Shown here piece after piece: positions 43,442-53,700 of a stretch of 64,000 nucleotides of DNA. Location of the stretch: contig CP053450.1 of assembly GCA_013285505.1 (NCBI GenBank), positions 1,472,796 through 1,536,795 on the forward strand. The letters run 5' to 3'. The notes beneath the pieces were generated by a model. That model was not told the DNA's origin. It worked only from the letters and a program-made list of their open reading frames with translations, and made no database searches. Origin of the DNA: Planctomycetota bacterium. Its GTDB lineage: Bacteria; Planctomycetota; Phycisphaerae; Phycisphaerales; UBA1924. A program made the position numbers and the translations under genes. Within the stretch, counting starts at the first letter, position 1, and each line of letters opens with the position of its first letter.

Positions 43442-45434
43442 CTACGACCTGGCCAGGACCGTGGCGGTGAGTTCGAGCACCTCGCTGGGCAGCGTCTCCC
43501 GGTGCTCCTTGAGCCACTGACGGTCAGAATCTGCCTGATCGTCGGCCGGATGCACGTGTAGCCGGGCGGTCCGACGGAGTGCGCCGGCGACAATCGACCA
43601 GGGATCGTCCGCCGGGACCAGCCGCGCGAGCCTGGCGGTGTTTCGGTCCCCGAGGTTCGCCGCTTCCTCGAAGCGTTCTGCGCGGATCAGCCAGTAGACC
43701 AGCGCCGACTCCCACAGCGCGCTCTCGACGGTGTCGCGCGTGCCGGCCCGATCGGCTTCCGCGAGAATGTCCGAGACCAGGTCGATCCTCCCGCCGACCA
43801 ATTCGGCACCGACACCCGGCATCGAGAGGACGCCCTCGCTGCTGAGCGACTCGAGTGCGCTGAACATCGCCAGCCACGATGTATCGCCCCCGGTGTTCAG
43901 GTACCGCCTCGCGGTCTGGGCAAACTGTCGCGTCAGCTGCTACGCTTCCTGGATGCGTCGGGTCTCCTGTTCGAGCAGCTTCTGCCGTTGTTCGAGCTCG
44001 AGCTGGAGGCGTTGGCGCTCGATGGTGTAGGCCGACTCGGCGCGCTGCGCGTCGAGGCGCGCCACGCGGACCACATCGTGACGATCGTCGCCAGCAGCAC
44101 ACCCGCCACCGCGACCACGGCGGTCGGAGACCGTCGTGTCGCGAGCGCAAGCGCGCGCAACACGGAATCGTCGAACGGGCGCCACCGGTTCGTGGGCGAG
44201 CCAGCCGCCCCAGGTCGATGGCCAGCGCGTCCGCCGACGAGTGCCGGTCTGCGGGGTCGGGCGAGAGCGCGCGTCGGGCGATCTGGTGCAGCGTCTGTTC
44301 ACTGCGCCCGTACCGATCGCGGTCGACCTCCGGCAGTTCCAGACGGGATGTGACGTGTTGCTGCACCTCGCGGGTGGTTGCCCCGTTCGGGTAGTTGCCG
44401 GTGAGCAGCCAGTAGAGGACGCCGCCGAGAGCGTACACGTCCACGGCGTTGCCGGAACTCCCGGGCTCGCCCTGCAGCTGCTCCGGGGCGGCGAACGCCA
44501 GCGAGCCTCCCGACCGCAGGCTTGCGCGCGCGGCGATCTCCTCGGCCAGCCCGAAGTCGGTGATATACGCGGCACCCTGACGGTCGATGATGATGTTGTT
44601 CGGCTTGATATCACGGTGCGCAACGCCCGCGGTGTGGATCGCCTGCACGCCCTCGGCGAGACGGCGGACCAGCATCGCGATCTCGCGGCAACTCGGCCGG
44701 GCCCGGGTCTTGCGCCACCGGTCCAACGACTCGCCCTCGATGAATTCGTACACCAGAAACGGCTGCTCGTAGTCGCGTTCCCAGTTGAGCAACGAGACCA
44801 CCGCCGGGTGCCGCACCCGCATCACCCGGGCCACCTCGTCGATCACCCGGGCCGGCACGGCATCGCCGCTGCTGTGCAGGATCTTCACCGCGACCTGGAG
44901 CGGCCGGTCGCCCGTCGAGATCTGGCGGTCGAACGCGCGGTACACACGGCCCTCGCTGCCGCCGCCCACGTTCTCGACCAACTCGTAGCGCGGCTTCCCG
45001 TTCGGCAGGTCCGGCCCGAACGACACGGGCAGCGCGCCCATCGGTTGGTGGTCCTTCGGTGCCGCTGCGGAGTTCGTGGTGCTCATCATGGAACGCAACG
45101 CCATGTGCGCCCGGATCGAGTCGGCAAACTCGGGTGAATCGGCCAGCAACGCGGCCTCGATGTCTTGCGGAGATTCGCCGCGGGCGAGCATGCCCCTGAC
45201 CACCACATCGATCGCGGCGTCGAGCGCGATCGGGCGGCTCCGCAGCAACGGGATCGCCCCGATGAGTCCGGAGAGGCGTATGGCGGGCGCGACCGACCCC
45301 CGTCGGCCGAGATCGTGCTCGATCCGCTCGGCCAGAAGCTCGTCCTCCATATGCGGAGAGGCTGATGCGATCTGCGCGAGGCTGTCGTCGGGTGCTTGGC
45401 GTGAGCGAGTGTCTTCCATGCGGTGATCGGTCAT
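43442..45434 (-). CDS. Ser/Thr protein kinase with membrane helix and C-terminal region (several frameshifts)
   Basis: From ATG 45434 an intact N-terminal part holds about 115 residues of helical domain and a full kinase domain: glycine loop 'VGGGSEGRVYRAFD', VAIK-type Lys in 'VAVKILHSS', catalytic loop HRDIKPNN at 273-280, DFG in 'ITDFGLAEE', APE in 'FAAPEQLQGE'. After the kinase, frame changes near 44200, 44120 and 43940 are needed to read a membrane helix ('TAVVAVAGVLLATIVTMW'), a coiled coil ('RQRLQLELEQRQKLLEQETRR') and a helical C-terminus ending at 43442. It is a Hanks-type receptor kinase, typical of planctomycetes, in an operon with an ECF sigma factor. Confidence 0.88.
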
Positions 45435-45442
45435 GCGGTCCC

Positions 45443-46072
45443 CTATTCTGCGAGTGCGTCTTGCAGTGTCTCCCGGATGCGCTGCCAACGCTTGCGCGCC
45501 ATCGCGGCGTTCATGCCGAGCGAGGCCCCGGCGTCGGCGAGGGACTTGCCGTGCAGCCACTGCACGAGCAGTTCGCGGTCCGCGGAGGTAGAGAGCAAGC
45601 CCAGCATCCGGTGCAGTTCTTCGGCAAACTCCTGCGACGAGCCGGTGCCCGCTTGATCAAGCCGGTCGCGCATCCCGCGGACGAACGGCGACCCTTCCGA
45701 TTCCAGTGCGCGAAGCCGTGACACGATCTTGACCCGGTCGACCAGTGCGTCGTTGCCGATCCGGTAGACCAGCGCCCACAACTGCCGGTCGTCCTCCGCG
45801 CTGACGCGCCCGTTCTGGACGCGCTGGCAAAGCCGACGCGAGATCGTCGAGAGCAGGTCCTGTGAGTCAACAAGCCGGTGCATCGACGCGCCGATCTTCC
45901 GGCGGAAGTGCGACCTGATTACCGGTCCGTAACGCGTCACGAACTCCCCGACCGCTTCGGAGTCTCCGCCGCGGAAGCGCTCAACCAACGACGTCACGTC
46001 GGCGCCTTCGGCGTCTTGCGATGTCGTCGTCTGTTCGAGTCCGGGAACGCGTTCGTTGACTGGAATCTGCAC
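45443..46072 (-). CDS. ECF-type RNA polymerase sigma factor
   Basis: 209 residues from GTG 46072, with GGAGG 5 bases before. Sigma region 2 is seen in 'SLVERFRGGDSEAVGEFVTRYGPVIRSHFR' and 'SQDLLSTISRRLCQRV', and region 4 in 'ELLVQWLHGKSLADAGASLGMNAAMARKRW', a helix-turn-helix. It sits 8 bases upstream of the kinase gene; planctomycete ECF sigma factors of this type are commonly paired with Ser/Thr kinases and probably controlled by phosphorylation rather than by an anti-sigma factor. Confidence 0.88.
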   Translation of the reverse strand: MQIPVNERVPGLEQTTTSQDAEGADVTSLVERFRGGDSEAVGEFVTRYGPVIRSHFRRKIGASMHRLVDSQDLLSTISRRLCQRVQNGRVSAEDDRQLWALVYRIGNDALVDRVKIVSRLRALESEGSPFVRGMRDRLDQAGTGSSQEFAEELHRMLGLLSTSADRELLVQWLHGKSLADAGASLGMNAAMARKRWQRIRETLQDALAE

Positions 46073-46170
46073 GAAAACCTCCGATCTTGTGTCACGCCAC
46101 GAACTCTTCGCCGGGCTGACTTCGGACTCATTCGCGTGGCATGCGCGAACAAACAAAAAGGAGGCCGAGA

Positions 46171-46671
46171 GTGAAGCACTGGAAGAAGAGTGGTCGTAGC
46201 GCCGCGCGGCTGGTCGCCGCGTCGGCAACTGCAATAGTACTCCATTTTGGAGCAACCGGGTCCTGTGGGGGGAACTTCGTGCCGCCGGCCGCCGAGCAAC
46301 TGGCATCGCAACCGCAATCCGCGGGGGCAAGCCGGGCTGACTGGGCAGACTGGCTCGAGTTCGTGATGGCGATCCATCGACTCGAGATGATCCTCAGCGA
46401 CCCTACGTCCGCGCCGGACGAGGAATCCGACAAATCACAGGCCGACGCGGTCGCCCTCGCAAAGGACCAGATGAACCGTCTCGGGCAGTCCGGTCTTCGC
46501 GAAAGCCTGTCTCCGGCAGAGATCGATGGGGGTTTTTCCGCAGTTCACAGTGCGCGGCAGATCATGCTGGACCACTTTGACAGCTTCACCGATCCCTCTT
46601 GGAACAACTACCTCGAGACGCTGGACGCGGTGGAGCGGGAGCTCGATGTCCAGGCCACCGGGGCCGCGTAG
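46171..46671 (+). CDS. Hypothetical secreted protein
   Basis: 166 residues from GTG 46171, chosen because AAGGAGG lies 6 bases upstream. A basic N-terminus with a hydrophobic stretch ('AARLVAASATAIVLHFG') suggests export. The rest is charged and helical ('WADWLEFVMAIHRLEMIL', 'DAVALAKDQMNRLGQSGLRESL', 'WNNYLETLDAVERELD'). No family recognised. It diverges from the sigma factor gene, so it may belong to its regulon. Confidence 0.65.
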   Translation: MKHWKKSGRSAARLVAASATAIVLHFGATGSCGGNFVPPAAEQLASQPQSAGASRADWADWLEFVMAIHRLEMILSDPTSAPDEESDKSQADAVALAKDQMNRLGQSGLRESLSPAEIDGGFSAVHSARQIMLDHFDSFTDPSWNNYLETLDAVERELDVQATGAA

Positions 46672-46731
46672 GCGCTCGGGGCTCGGGTGAGTCGGCGGGT
46701 CCTGCTCCCGGAGAGGCACAAGGAGTTTGCG

Positions 46732-47130
46732 ATGGCGGCACGGAAGACCCCGGTTGGTGACAGCGGCACGATGGCAGGCGAACGCCCGGGAGACCCGGGA
46801 CTACCGGAAGGGGTTCGCGTTTCGAGACGGGCCGCAGAGCGGGTGAAGTACCAGCACGACGGGGTCGTCGTGCTCGCCGAGCCCGAGGCGGACTCGAGCC
46901 CTCTGCGCATCCTGTTCCGGGACATCTCCGAGAAGGGTGTTGGACTGCTCTACAGCGGGCGGCTCGAGCCGGGAGCTCGTTGTGCCGTGCAGCTGAAGAC
47001 TCTCCAGGGCAGGGTGGTGTCGGTGCCGGCGGTGGTCATCCGGTGCCGCTCGCTCTCGGAATTCGTCAACGAGATCGGCGTGCGTTTCGACGAACTGATC
47101 AACCTGCGCGACTTTGTCCACACCGACTAA
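46732..47130 (+). CDS. PilZ-domain protein
   Basis: 132 residues from ATG 46732 with AAGGAG 7 bases upstream. The PilZ motifs are visible: an Arg cluster 'RRAAERVKYQ' (RxxxR) at about 34-43 and 'RDISEKGVGLLY' (D/NxSxxG) at about 66. Such domains bind cyclic di-GMP and control motility, exopolysaccharide or secretion. Its partner is unknown. Confidence 0.85.
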   Translation: MAARKTPVGDSGTMAGERPGDPGLPEGVRVSRRAAERVKYQHDGVVVLAEPEADSSPLRILFRDISEKGVGLLYSGRLEPGARCAVQLKTLQGRVVSVPAVVIRCRSLSEFVNEIGVRFDELINLRDFVHTD

Positions 47131-47146
47131 GACCTGAAGGACGGGT

Positions 47147-47170
47147 CGCGGGAGAACTTTCCCTCCCGCG
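47147..47170 (+). terminator. Hairpin after the PilZ gene
   Basis: CGCGGGAG (47147-47154) pairs with CTCCCGCG (47163-47170) across an 8-base loop containing TTT. No T run follows, so it is a weak terminator candidate. Confidence 0.45.
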
Positions 47171-47330
47171 GCTCGTTAGGGAGACAGCCTTCTCGTCGCC
47201 GTCGACCAGCGTGCGGACAATTCAAAGTCCCGTCAGCGGCGCAGGCCGTGCAGGGCACCGGTTCCCAGGCGAGCCGCCCCCGCCGCGGCACCTCGTCCGA
47301 ACCACGCCGGTGGACCCGTCCCGGGCACGC

Positions 47331-47359
47331 TTGCAGCATTTCCCACGATCCCGCATACT
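47331..47359 (+). promoter_or_regulatory. Promoter of the GCS2-CBS gene
   Basis: TTGCAG (47331-47336), 17-base spacer, CATACT (47354-47359); the gene starts at GTG 47396 after a short leader with GGGAG. Confidence 0.5.
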
Positions 47360-47395
47360 GCGGTGCCGGTCCTCGCCACCGGCGGGAGATCGGTC

Positions 47396-49333
47396 GTGGG
47401 TAGTCAGGACGTCAAGGCCAATCAGGGCGGGGCACAACACCGGGCGTTCATGGCCGCCCTGCTGCGCGATCTTGAGGCCCTCGACCGCATGATCCGTCAG
47501 GGCCGTATCGAGAACGACCAGCGAAGGGTCGGAGCCGAGCAGGAACTCGTCCTGATCGACCGCGACCGCCGCCCCGCCCCGAAGGCTATGGAGATCCTCG
47601 CCAGAATCGCCGAGGCGAGCCCCGACGACCGCATCACCAACGAACTCGCCCGGTTCAACCTCGAAGCCAACCTGTCCCCGGTGCATGTCGGTGCGGGCAT
47701 GCTCGAGGAGCTCGAGTCCGGCGTCAGAGAGACCCTTGCCACTGTCCGTCGATTTGCCGCCGAGTTCGACTGCGAGCCGCTGCTGACCGGGATCCTCCCC
47801 ACGCTCGAGCTCCGCGACCTGGGCGCAGCCAACATCACCCCCTACGAGCGGTACTTCGCGCTCGATAGCCTCGTCCGCGATATGCGCGGGCGCGACTTCG
47901 AGCTCTACCTCAAGGGCACCGACGAGCTCGCGATCCGGTACCCCTCGATCATGCTCGAAGCGCTCAACACGAGCTTCCAGGTCCATCTCCAGGTCTCGGC
48001 CGACGAGTTCGTGCCGATGTACAACCTCGCCCAGCTCCTCGCCGGACCGATCCTCGCCGCGACGGTCAACAGCCCCATCCTCTTCGGTCGGCGCCTGTGG
48101 CAGGAGACCCGGATCGCCATCTTCCAGCAGGCCGTCGACACGCGTCCGGTCTCCGGGGCCCGGCGCGAGACGCTCGCCCGCGTGCGGTTCGGCGATGACT
48201 GGGTCCGCCAATCGGCCACCGAGATCTTCCGCACCGATATCGCCCGATTCCGCCTGATGTTCTCCCGTGACGAGCCCGACGATTCGATCGCCGCCCTCGA
48301 CGCCGGGCAGATCCCCAAACTCACCGCGCTCGCCCTGCACAACGGCACCGTCTACCGCTGGAACCGTCCCTGCTACGGTATCACCGACGGAAAGCCGCAT
48401 CTCCGCATCGAGAACCGCTACCTCCCCTCCGGGCCGACCGTTCTCGACGAGATCGCCAACGCCGCGCTCTGGATCGGCGCCATGCTCGGCGGCGGCGAGC
48501 GTCTCGGCGAGTTCACCAAGGGCATGTCCTTCGACCACGCCTCGACCAACTTCCTCCGGGCCGCGCGACAGGGTCTGGACACCCACATGACGTGGACCGA
48601 CGGCAAGTCTTACCCCGCCGACACCATCCTGCGGCAGCACGTCATCCCCGCCGCGTGGGACGGCCTCGCCGCGGCCGGACTCCCCGAGGAAGAGATCGAA
48701 CGTTACCTCGGCGTCATCGAGGCCCGGGTCGAGACCGGCAACACCGGCGCCGCCTGGCAGCTCCGTTCGTTCGACACCATGCACCAGTCGCTACGCCGCG
48801 GCCGCGCTGTCGCCTGCCTCACCGACGCGATGCTCAGACGCGCCAAATCCGACGATCCGGTCCACGAATGGCAGCCCGCCGACAGCGAATCGTGCGGGCG
48901 GGACCCGATGGCCTACTCCCGGGTCGGCCAGATCATGTCCACCAACCTCTTCACTGTGGGCGAGGACGAGCTCGTCGCCCTCGTCGCCCGCATCATGGAC
49001 TGGGAGCACATCCGCCACATCCTCGTCGAGGACAACGACCACCGCCTCGTCGGGATCATCTCCTGGAGACGCGTGCTCCGGTTCCTCGCCGACGGGTCAC
49101 ACGACGCCTCGCAGGCCGCGGCTTCCGAGGTGATGGTCACCGACCCCGTCACCGCCACACCGGACACCGGGACTCTCGAGGCCGTCGCGTTGATGCGCGC
49201 GCACTCGCTCTCCGCCCTGCCCATCGTCGAGGACGAGCGGCTCGTGGGCATCGTCACCGAGACTGACTTCACGCGCATCGCCAGCGAATTGCTGGAGGAA
49301 CAGCTCCGCACGGGCAACGATCGAGAAGCATGA
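47396..49333 (+). CDS. Glutamate-cysteine ligase family 2 (GCS2)-like protein fused to two CBS domains
   Basis: 645 residues from GTG 47396 (GGGAG 7 bases before). The N-terminal 490 residues follow the GCS2/YbdK-type carboxylate-amine ligase: 'RVGAEQELVLIDRDRRPAPK' (ATP-site Glu cluster), 'NEISPNL..LSPVHVGAGML'-like 'FNLEANLSPVHVGAGMLEEL', 'SFQVHLQVSADEFVPMYN', 'LRIENRYLPSGPTVLDEIAN'. The last 150 residues hold two CBS repeats ('QIMSTNLFTVGEDELVALVA', 'EVMVTDPVTATPDTGTLEAV'), which usually bind adenine nucleotides. It should join an amino acid or amine to a Glu-like carboxylate, gated by energy state. Its stop overlaps the next start. Confidence 0.85.
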   Translation: MGSQDVKANQGGAQHRAFMAALLRDLEALDRMIRQGRIENDQRRVGAEQELVLIDRDRRPAPKAMEILARIAEASPDDRITNELARFNLEANLSPVHVGAGMLEELESGVRETLATVRRFAAEFDCEPLLTGILPTLELRDLGAANITPYERYFALDSLVRDMRGRDFELYLKGTDELAIRYPSIMLEALNTSFQVHLQVSADEFVPMYNLAQLLAGPILAATVNSPILFGRRLWQETRIAIFQQAVDTRPVSGARRETLARVRFGDDWVRQSATEIFRTDIARFRLMFSRDEPDDSIAALDAGQIPKLTALALHNGTVYRWNRPCYGITDGKPHLRIENRYLPSGPTVLDEIANAALWIGAMLGGGERLGEFTKGMSFDHASTNFLRAARQGLDTHMTWTDGKSYPADTILRQHVIPAAWDGLAAAGLPEEEIERYLGVIEARVETGNTGAAWQLRSFDTMHQSLRRGRAVACLTDAMLRRAKSDDPVHEWQPADSESCGRDPMAYSRVGQIMSTNLFTVGEDELVALVARIMDWEHIRHILVEDNDHRLVGIISWRRVLRFLADGSHDASQAAASEVMVTDPVTATPDTGTLEAVALMRAHSLSALPIVEDERLVGIVTETDFTRIASELLEEQLRTGNDREA

Positions 49334-50640
49334 CCGACCCCGACCGCCTTCCCGCTCCCCGCGGCCCGCTGACCCGAACGATCGCCGATCTCCGCGGAGG
49401 CGACGGGCCCACGCTCATCTGCACCGGCGGCGTGCACGGCAACGAGCCGGCCGGCATCTACGCAGCCCGCGAGGTCGCCCGCAAGCTCCAAACGCTCAGC
49501 CCGTCCGGGAGCGACCCCGCGTGGCGAGGCCGCTTCGTCGCGATGGTCGGCAACGTCGCCGCCTGCAACGCCGCGGACCCCACGCTGCGGTACATCGAAC
49601 ACGATCTCAATCGTCTGGCTACGCCCGAGGAGATCGACCGCGCGCGCGCGCTCCCGCCCGCCAAACGCCACGCCGAACAGCAGGAACTCCTCGAACTGAT
49701 CGATGCGCTCCGGGCAATCGCCGGCGAGGCACCCCACGCCTCGACGCTGCTCGATCTGCACACGGTCAGTTCGCCGAGCCCCGCGTTCGCCTACGGCGAG
49801 GACTCGCTCCCCGCCCGGCGGCTGGGCCGGGCACTCGGCCTCCCGCTGGTGCTGGGCTTCGAGGAGGAACTCAGCGGCCTGCTCGCCGACTACGCCACCA
49901 GCGAACTCGGCGTGCTCTCGCTCGTGGTCGAGGCCGGCACGCACAGCGATCCAGAGTCCGTGTCCGTCCACGAGGCGGCGATCTGGACCGTCCTCGAAGC
50001 CCAGGGCATGGTCAAGAGCGCCAGCGACGCGGCCCGGTTCGACGTGGCCCAGCGCCTCCGAGCCGCCGCCGGCCGCAAGACCGGGCGGGTCTTCGACATC
50101 CGTCAACGTGTCCCCGTCGGCTCGCCGCCGCTCGAGATGCTCGAGACCGCACAGGCGTTCACCCGCGTGTGGAAGGGGCTGACCCGCGTCGCCACCCGCC
50201 ACCGGCCGGACCGCACCGAGGTGCTCCGTGCCCCGGCGGACGGGTTGCTGTTCATGCCCAACCGTCAGCCCCGCAAACGCCCGGAGGACGACGCGTTCTT
50301 CGTCCTCCGCCCGGTCTGGCGGCGATTCATGTGGGTCTCCGCCCGGCTCCGCGCCATGCCCGCGGCCCACCGGCTTCTCGAGGCGCTGCCCGGCGTGCGG
50401 CGCGCCGACCGGCACACGCTGCACATCGACCCGTCGATCGCTGCGGTCATGGCCAGAGATGTCCTTCACCTGTTCGGCTACCGGGTCCTCCGGGGCACCC
50501 CTGCGCCCTTCCACCGGCCCTGGACCCGTGCCGCGATGGCGTGCATCGCCATCCCCCGCGCCCTGGGCCGGAGTCTGCTTGGCCGACGCGCTGACCCCGG
50601 CGAGGTCTGGATCGTCCGCCGCCACCGACTCGATCTGTAG
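49330..50640 (+). CDS. Succinylglutamate desuccinylase/aspartoacylase-family amidohydrolase
   Basis: 436 residues from ATG 49330, overlapping the GCS2-CBS gene by 4 bases. Zinc ligands are seen in GVHGNE (His36, Glu39) and in DLHT (His144), with 'YIEHDLNRL' (Arg of the substrate site) between. The second half ends with a beta-barrel as in AstE/AspA. It hydrolyses an N-acyl amino acid amide bond. Its pairing with a ligase suggests that the two make and break the same kind of conjugate. The protein is longer than aspartoacylase (about 310), mainly by a C-terminal basic extension. Confidence 0.85.
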   Translation: MTDPDRLPAPRGPLTRTIADLRGGDGPTLICTGGVHGNEPAGIYAAREVARKLQTLSPSGSDPAWRGRFVAMVGNVAACNAADPTLRYIEHDLNRLATPEEIDRARALPPAKRHAEQQELLELIDALRAIAGEAPHASTLLDLHTVSSPSPAFAYGEDSLPARRLGRALGLPLVLGFEEELSGLLADYATSELGVLSLVVEAGTHSDPESVSVHEAAIWTVLEAQGMVKSASDAARFDVAQRLRAAAGRKTGRVFDIRQRVPVGSPPLEMLETAQAFTRVWKGLTRVATRHRPDRTEVLRAPADGLLFMPNRQPRKRPEDDAFFVLRPVWRRFMWVSARLRAMPAAHRLLEALPGVRRADRHTLHIDPSIAAVMARDVLHLFGYRVLRGTPAPFHRPWTRAAMACIAIPRALGRSLLGRRADPGEVWIVRRHRLDL

Positions 50641-50775
50641 AAGGGCCGTTGCTGTCGCCACCGGGCCCGTCGGGTGGGACCGGTCGCCGGGGGTTCGCAC
50701 AGGTCTGAGCGCCGCCCGGCTCTTGGCCGCCCGTGTCCACTATGCTGCCCCGGTCAAGACCCCCGGGAGCACACC

Positions 50776-53700
50776 ATGTCGATTCGTCACGCCGTCGGCG
50801 TCACCGCCGCTGTCACGCTCTGGCTCACCCTCGCCGCCCTCGCGTCCATGACGCAGCACCACGAGAGTGGGGCGGCATTCCTGCCCGTCTCGCACGAGGC
50901 CAACCGATCCTTCCGCCCGGGAACGGCACATCCCCCAGCCATGCCGACCGCCATCGTGCCCGCCGACGAGGCCGATCCCGAGGAGGAGGATGTCAAGCTC
51001 ACCCTCGACCGGATCTTCCCCAAGAAGTCGTTCTTCGGCCCGTCCGCAAGCCGGGTGTCGTTCAGCCACGACGGCCGTTTCGCGGCGTTCCTCTATCGGT
51101 CATACGCCGAGCGACGGCATGGGAGCGATCTCTACGTGCATGACTCCGAGACCGGACAGATCCGGCGCATCACCAGCGTCGGGCGCATGGCCGAGCACCA
51201 GGCCGATGTGCGTGAGGTCCGCGACGACCGCGAGAAGCAGGCTAAGAAGGCCGGGATCACCCCGCAGTCTCTCGCCGATGAGCAGGCGGCCCGCCTGGGC
51301 TGGCCGGCCTCGAGCCCCCTCGGCACGTGGAAGGGTGACGCCTCTACCGACGGCGGCCCGATCGACGAGGGTCAGGCCACGCTCCACCTCACCCGCGGCA
51401 AGAAGGACACTTTCGAGGGCTACATCCGCATCGGTCTGGTCAAGCTCGCGCTGACCGGCGCCAAGTTCGATGCCGAGACCGGCGCGCTCACCGCCACCAT
51501 CGACGACAAGACGCTCTCGGTCGAGGGCTCGCTCGACGCGGCCGCTGAAGAGGGTTTCGCCGCGATCTCCGGCACACTCACACTCGAGGAGCCCGCGCAG
51601 ACTGTCAGTTTCACGCTCACGCCCGGCGACGAGGCCGCTGAGGACAGCGATGATGAGCCGCGGGGCGTCATCGGCTCCATCGGTGAACGCCTCACCCTCG
51701 GCGATGTCGTCACCGACGCGGACGCCGAGATCAACGATGAGAAGAACGGCAAGGCCCCGGACAAGCGCGCCCCGCGCTACGGCGGCGTTCAGGGGTTCGA
51801 GTGGTCCGAATCGAGCAACGAGATGCTCCTGCTCTCCGGCGGAGACATCTACCGCCTGAGTTTCGACGCCGAGAAGTGGGCCGAACCCGTCGGGCCGCCC
51901 GCGGGCGACGACAAGGACGCCGCGGGCAAGCCCGTCACACCCTACCGCGGCGACCTGGAACGCCTCACCTTCACCCGCGAGCGTGAGTCGGACGTCCAGT
52001 ACCTCCCCGACGGTTCGGGCTACACCTACCTCCGCGACGGTGCGCTCCTGCGCGTCAGCTTCGGCGACCACCGCATCATCCAGCTCGATCCCGAACTCAA
52101 GGACGGCGAGCGGATGGTCGGCTACCAGCTCAGCCCCGACCAGAAGCGGCTCGTGTTCCTCGCCAACCGCGGCGACAGCTACTGGGGCCGCGGCACCTCG
52201 GTCACCATCGTCAACTACCGCGAGCGATTCGCACGCGCCAACCAGGTGACGCGCCACATGCCCGACAGCCCGTGGCCCGACGCCTTCACCAGCGTCTACC
52301 TCTACGACCTCGACGGCTACGAGACCGAAGAGGGCACGCTCGAGCGCGTCTTCACCAAGCGGCTCACCGGACCCCGCGACATCCTCCGCATGCCCGAGTG
52401 GTCGCCCGATTCGACCCGGATCACCTTCGCGGCTTACGAACAGACCACCGGTCTGGTCAAGGTCCTCGAGGCTGGGTTCGTCGAGGAATCCGATGACGCC
52501 GACGCGGACGACGCGAAGGAAGCCCCGGACGCCGAGGATGACGCCGAAGGCGACAGCAACGGAAACGATGAGGACACCGACTCGGACAAGGACACCGAGG
52601 GCGAAACCAAGGCGGACAAGCCCGACGAGGACGCCGACAAGGACGAAGACAAGCCCGAGTTCGAGATCGAGAACGCCAAGGTCGTCTACGAGTTCTACCA
52701 CTTCGGCGGCCCCAACACCCCGGGCATGATTCAGCCCCAGTACCTCCCCGACAGCCGCCGCATGGCGTTCATCACCGAGCTCTCCGGCTTCCGCCAGCTC
52801 CATCTGCTCGACCCGCGCTACCAGCAGCTCACGCAGCTGACCTACGGCCAGTTCGAGGTCTACCCCTTCGATATCTCCGACGACAACTCGACGATCTTCG
52901 CCACCGCGACCAAGGACGATCCCAACCAGGGCCACGTCTACGCGGTCAACCTCGAGACCGGGGACATGTCCAGGCTGACCAGCGTCGACGGCGACTACAG
53001 CTCGGTCGCGGTCCGCGACGATGGCTCGCTCCTGCTCGCCAGCCACATCGACTTCGGCTCACCCCGCGAACTCGTCGCCGTGACCCCGGCCGACGGCACG
53101 ACCACACCCCTGACCGACTCGCACCCCGAGGAGGCGCACACGCTCACGGCGGCCTCCCCCGAGTACTTCACCTACGAGAACCGCCACGGGCAGACCATCC
53201 ACGGGCACATGTTCAAGCCCAAGGATTTCTCCCCCGAGGACAAACGCCCGCTGCTCATTTACGTCTACGGCGGGCCGCTCGGCGAACGCAAGATGGCCAC
53301 CCGCGGCGCCTTCGCCGCCCCGAGCTACTTCTTCGCCCGCTACATGTCCGAGGTCCACGGCTACGTCACCGCCACCATCGACCCCCGCGGCGCCTCGGGC
53401 TACGGCGCGGTCTTCGAGAAGGCCAACTTCGAACAGGTTGGCAAGCCCCAGACCGAGGACCTCGTCGACGGCGCCCGCTGGCTCGTCAAGCAGGGCGGTA
53501 TCGACGAGAAGAAGATGGGCCTGCACGGCTGGTCGTTCGGAGGATTCCAGACCCAGATGGTGATGTACACCGAGCCCGACGTCTTCGCCGTCGGCATGGC
53601 CGGCGCCGGGCCCACCGAGTGGTTCAACTACAACTCCTGGTACACCACCGGCACCATCGGCCCCCACAAGCCCGGACAGCTCAACCTCAAAGACCAGTCG

